Positions 60,933 through 64,000 of a DNA stretch of 64,000 nucleotides are shown one piece after another (the stretch's first letter is position 1; each line of letters starts with the position of its first letter). The DNA lies in the NCBI RefSeq assembly GCF_027667425.1, contig NZ_JAQEGR010000002.1, positions 1 to 64,000 on the forward strand. Direction: 5' to 3'. The notes below the pieces were generated by a model. It was not told the origin of the DNA, did no database searches, and worked only from the letters and a program-made list of their open reading frames with translations. The stretch comes from Fusicatenibacter saccharivorans. Lineage in GTDB: Bacteria; Bacillota; Clostridia; Lachnospirales; Lachnospiraceae. The position numbers and the translations under genes are program-made.

Positions 60933-61964
60933 ATGAAAAAGATGACAAAAAAGAAAAAGCTTTTCCGAACAGCAACGGTACTTGCTACTGTCGTTGCACT
61001 TGGCGCATCGCTTGCCGGCTGCGGTTCTTCCGATGGAGAGACGACACAGCGCTATTCCTGGCCGCTGGCAACGGCGAGCCCGGAGGACACGGTAACGCAG
61101 ATCTTCGCTGAGAAGTTTGCGGAAGAGATTTCAGAGCTGAGCGATGGAAGGATGAAAATTCAGGTTTACGCAAACTCAACGCTTGGCGGCGACCGCGATC
61201 TGCTGGAAACGTGTGCTGACGGCGATATTCCGTTTGTCGTACAGAATACGGCACCGCAGGTTTCCTTTATGGGGGATCTTGCCGTGTTTGATCTGCCGTG
61301 TGTGTTTGATTCTCTCGATGAATGCCGTGAGAAGATTGATAATCCGGAGTTTTACGAGCTGATCAGCAATGTTTACACAGAGGGCGGCTATCACCTGCTC
61401 GGTATGGCGGATCAGGGATTTCGTGTCATGAGTACGAATAAGCCGGTTTACAGCTTTTCGGATTTCAAGGGCCAGAAGATCCGTACCATGGAGAACAGCT
61501 ACCATCTGGCATTCTGGAAAGCCATCGGTGCCAACCCGACGCCGATGAGCTTCAGTGAGGTTTACATCGGCCTGCAGCAGCACACGATTGATGCGCAGGA
61601 GAACCCGTATGAGGTCATCGTTTCGAATAATCTGTATGAGCAGCAGGATTACGTAGTGGAGACGAACCATCTGCCGCATCTGATTTCCCTGATCGTCAAC
61701 GACGATTTCTTCAAGGATCTGCCGGAAGACGAGCAGGAGATCATGACAGAGGCCGCAAAGATTGCGACCGAGTACGCAAGAGAGCAGTCCGATGCCCGTA
61801 TCGCCGACAAGATCGCGACAATTGAGGAGAGCGGAACGAAGATTCTGACACTCGATGACCAGACAAGAGAGGAGATCCGAGAGGCATCGAAGAGCGTGTA
61901 TGCGTCGATTAAAGAGAACATTGACCCGGCGATTTACAATGCTTATATGGATGGGATTGAATAG
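60933..61964 (+). CDS. dctP: TRAP transporter solute-binding lipoprotein (DctP)
   Basis: A 343-residue binding protein with signal peptide and lipobox LAGC (residues about 25-28), so it is anchored outside the membrane, as usual in Gram-positives. Family features: FAEKFAEEISELSDGRMKIQ, GQKIRTMENSYHLAFWKAIG (with the carboxylate-binding Arg), NPTPMSFSEVYIGLQQHTID and AQENP. GGGAGGAG precedes ATG 60933; the earlier in-frame start overlaps dctM. The conserved Arg implies a carboxylate ligand. Last gene of the dctQMP operon, followed by a terminator. Confidence 0.94.
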   Translation: MKKMTKKKKLFRTATVLATVVALGASLAGCGSSDGETTQRYSWPLATASPEDTVTQIFAEKFAEEISELSDGRMKIQVYANSTLGGDRDLLETCADGDIPFVVQNTAPQVSFMGDLAVFDLPCVFDSLDECREKIDNPEFYELISNVYTEGGYHLLGMADQGFRVMSTNKPVYSFSDFKGQKIRTMENSYHLAFWKAIGANPTPMSFSEVYIGLQQHTIDAQENPYEVIVSNNLYEQQDYVVETNHLPHLISLIVNDDFFKDLPEDEQEIMTEAAKIATEYAREQSDARIADKIATIEESGTKILTLDDQTREEIREASKSVYASIKENIDPAIYNAYMDGIE

Positions 61965-62049
61965 AAAATGGTGACGATTCAGAGCCCTGTCTCGATGTTT
62001 CTCCCGTTTTGCATGACTCTGAACAACTGCAAAAAAAAGAAATTTCCCG

Positions 62050-62094
62050 GCTGCGGGGTGCTGAAAAACGGTGCTTCGCAGCCATTTTTTTTTC
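62050..62094 (+). terminator. dctQMP terminator
   Basis: GGCTGCG (62050-62056) pairs with CGCAGCC (62078-62084) around inner complementary bases, followed by a run of T to 62094. It lies 85 bases after dctP. Confidence 0.85.
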
Positions 62095-62218
62095 TGTCCG
62101 GATCGCTTTAAAATCGCTTTGAATTTATAAAATCTGCCTTGCACCGTCGAAATTACAAGATTATAATGATGTTTGGAAGGTTTTTGAGCTATTACTGATG
62201 AACAAGGGAGGCAAAAAA

Positions 62219-62887
62219 ATGATTTTTGAACACATGGACCGGATTGTATTTGCAGGAGATTCCGTAACAGATATGGAAAGTGCACAGCCGGTGGGGGAAG
62301 GTTTATTTGAAAATGTCGGAAAGAGCTACGTTCGAATTGTCGAGAACATGCTCGCAGCATTCTACCCGGAGATATATCTTCGCGTGACAAACTCCGGTAT
62401 CAGCGGAAACACAAGCCGCGACCTGCTGCAGCGCTTCGACCGTGATGTCGTATCCTTAAAACCGGACTGGGTATCCATCTGCATCGGCATCAACGACGTC
62501 TGGAGACAGTTCGACAGCCCGGCTATCCCGGACGAGCAGGTATCGCCGGAGGAGTACCGTTCCAACGTCGAGAAGATGATTCTTTCCGTAAAAGATAACG
62601 TAAAAGGTGTTTTTCTCATGACCCCATATTACATGGAACCAAATGCAGAGGATTGGATGAGAAAACGTATGGATACATATGGGGCAATCTGCCGTGAGCT
62701 GGCTGAAAAATATGGCTGCTGTTTCATCGATCTGCAGGCTGTTTTTAATGATTACTTCCAATACCGCCATTCTTCCTACATTGCCTGGGACAGAATCCAT
62801 CCAAATCAGATCGGGGCAACCGTGATCGCGCGGGCATTTTTGGAAAAATGTGGATTTGACTACAATCACAGACCGGGAGAAGAATAA
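62219..62887 (+). CDS. SGNH/GDSL-family hydrolase
   Basis: A 222-residue esterase-type hydrolase, probably cytoplasmic as no signal peptide is seen. Block I is FAGDSVTD (Ser15), block II NSGISGNTS (Gly, Asn of the oxyanion hole), block III GINDVW, and block V DRIHPN (Asp and His of the triad). Such enzymes remove acetyl or other ester groups, often from carbohydrates or cell-wall material; the substrate is unknown. ATG 62219 follows GGGAGG at the right distance, in preference to 62198. Single gene with terminators on both sides. Confidence 0.93.
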   Translation: MIFEHMDRIVFAGDSVTDMESAQPVGEGLFENVGKSYVRIVENMLAAFYPEIYLRVTNSGISGNTSRDLLQRFDRDVVSLKPDWVSICIGINDVWRQFDSPAIPDEQVSPEEYRSNVEKMILSVKDNVKGVFLMTPYYMEPNAEDWMRKRMDTYGAICRELAEKYGCCFIDLQAVFNDYFQYRHSSYIAWDRIHPNQIGATVIARAFLEKCGFDYNHRPGEE

Positions 62888-62908
62888 AAACTAATATAAA
62901 TACCATAA

Positions 62909-62957
62909 CAAAAGCAGAAATTTGCGTTTTCGCGAGAAGTGCAGATTTCTGCTTTTG
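62909..62957 (+). terminator. SGNH hydrolase terminator
   Basis: A 13-bp stem (62909-62921 with 62945-62957) with a 23-base partly self-complementary loop, the 3' arm ending in TTTTG. It lies 21 bases after the stop. Confidence 0.75.
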
Positions 62958-63456
62958 TAACCCACTAAGATATATCATAATTACCAGAGCTTGTCGGAAT
63001 GGAAAGTTGCCGGAATGATAGAAACTCGCACCACTGGTGCGAGAAATTAGTTGGAACAATAATATTATTTCGAATGACAAAAAGATATGGCTGGACGAAA
63101 AGAGTTTTAGCTAATTCTGTCTGAAAACAGCTGACAGAGTCGAAAAAAGAGAAAAAGAATCGGTAAAATTTTGCTTAAATTACCAAAAATAATTGCTGTT
63201 TTGGGACAGTTATGGTATATTATGACTATACATACATTTATGTGGCGCTACATGGGGACATAAGAGTGAGACATAAAAGAAAGGTAACTATTCAGAACCC
63301 CATCTCGATTCCGCTTGCGCTGCATCTCGATGTTGCTTCTCGCCATATGAAATTCCAGAAAGCCGCGCATTCATGCAAGCGTGATTCACGATTTTCTTCT
63401 CTTTCGCATGGCGTTGAATAGTTACAAATAAAGAATAGAACAGGAGAAAAAAAGAT
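62958..63456. other. Long intergenic leader before phosphoglucomutase
   Basis: About 500 bases with no supported gene. It contains the promoter at 63193-63221 and, from 63296 to 63420, sequence with a short reading frame (63212-63421) that lacks a ribosome site and any family resemblance. The leader of the mutase mRNA would be about 230 bases, long enough to hold a regulatory structure, though none was recognised. Confidence 0.4.
63193..63221 (+). promoter_or_regulatory. Putative phosphoglucomutase promoter
   Basis: TTGCTG (63193-63198), 17-base spacer, TATATT (63216-63221), about 235 bases upstream of the start codon. Confidence 0.55.
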
Positions 63457-64000
63457 ATGTATCTGGAAGAGTATAAGAGATGGCTGGAAGCTGACCTGGA
63501 AGACGCAGACCTGAACCCGGAGCTGGCACGGATTGAAGGAAACGATGAGGAGATCAAGGATCGTTTTGCAGTATCTCTGAAATTCGGAACCGCAGGACTT
63601 CGTGGAGTGCTTGGCGCAGGAACAAACCGTATGAATATCTATGTAGTACGTCAGGCAACACAGGGTCTTGCAAACTGGGTAAAAACACAGGGCGGAAACC
63701 AGACGGTAGCCATCAGCTATGACAGCCGTATCAAGAGCGATGTATTCGCAAAAACAGCAGCAGGCGTTCTGGCAGCAAACGGAATCAAAGTCAGAATTTA
63801 CGACGCACTGATGCCGGTACCGGCACTTTCCTTTGCAACCCGTTACTACAACTGCAACGCAGGTATCATGGTAACTGCATCCCACAACCCGGCAAAATAC
63901 AACGGCTACAAAGCCTACGGCCCGGACGGATGCCAGATGACCGATGATGCTGCAGCAATCGTATACGCAGAGATTCAGAAAACCGATATCCTGACCGGCG
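63457..64000 (+). CDS. pgm: Phosphoglucomutase/phosphomannomutase (3' end outside window)
   Basis: The first 181 codons of an alpha-D-phosphohexomutase, cut by the window edge. Visible: LKFGTAGLRGVLGAGTNRMN at the start of domain I, the substrate region AISYDSRIKSDVFA, and the catalytic phosphoserine loop TASHNP (Ser142) followed by AKYNGYKAYGPDG. Proteins of this type are about 560-580 residues and interconvert glucose 1- and 6-phosphate. AGGAGAAAA precedes ATG 63457. Close resemblance to PgcA/Pgm2-like enzymes of Firmicutes is inferred. It belongs to the same central carbohydrate theme as pfkA and pgi but is 23 kb away. Confidence 0.94.
   Translation, partial: MYLEEYKRWLEADLEDADLNPELARIEGNDEEIKDRFAVSLKFGTAGLRGVLGAGTNRMNIYVVRQATQGLANWVKTQGGNQTVAISYDSRIKSDVFAKTAAGVLAANGIKVRIYDALMPVPALSFATRYYNCNAGIMVTASHNPAKYNGYKAYGPDGCQMTDDAAAIVYAEIQKTDILTG

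Noticed and set aside
63212..63421. 69-codon frame upstream of phosphoglucomutase
   Set aside because: Starts inside the promoter -10 region, has no ribosome site and no recognisable domain.

Overview
The window looks like a low-to-mid GC anaerobic Firmicute, most probably a gut Lachnospiraceae. This is inferred from AGGAGG-type ribosome sites, sigma-A style promoters, a CIRCE heat-shock operator, Clostridia-type mobile genes (TnpV, DUF6017-type RepA pieces, a Tn4451-like recombinase tail) and the style of the housekeeping proteins. Chromosomal backbone alternates with two accessory islands.

1-23.6 kb is a mobile/defence island. It opens with the right part of an IS200/IS605-family TnpB element, with its structured right end and probable guide-RNA region. 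Decayed genes follow: a MoxR ATPase with a one-base frameshift, a VWA protein that has lost its metal site, a zinc-ribbon protein, TnpV and a RepA fragment. Then comes a complete type I BREX phage-defence operon behind a small XRE regulator: brxA, brxB, brxC, pglX, [DUF4357 protein, HEPN protein, AlbA_2/Schlafen-type regulator], pglZ, brxL. A Gabija-like pair (OLD/TOPRIM nuclease plus UvrD-like helicase) sits in line directly after brxL. The island ends in a truncated tyrosine integrase interrupted by a short palindromic insertion, so it is probably immobile.

23.6-40.5 kb is backbone: CIRCE-controlled hsp20, an orphan peptide-type solute-binding lipoprotein, a CDF metal exporter, tRNA-Gln(CTG), an acyl-ACP thioesterase, pncB, a CvfB-like S1 protein, a GGDEF/hybrid histidine kinase, dnaE, pfkA and pgi.

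40.6-46.5 kb is a second, smaller decayed mobile segment. It carries an intact-looking lantibiotic-immunity-type operon (response regulator, ABC ATPase, two permeases, sensor kinase) between a serine-recombinase tail and a RepA tail.

46.6-62 kb holds an AraC regulator with a divergent heterodimeric ABC exporter, then a compact quinate/shikimate module. That module has two AroE/YdiB-like dehydrogenases, an Fe-S old-yellow-enzyme reductase, a LysR regulator, an MFS carrier, type I 3-dehydroquinate dehydratase and a full TRAP transporter. Together these would import hydroaromatic acids, interconvert them by oxidation and dehydration, and possibly reduce the ring. The window closes with an SGNH hydrolase and the start of a phosphoglucomutase.
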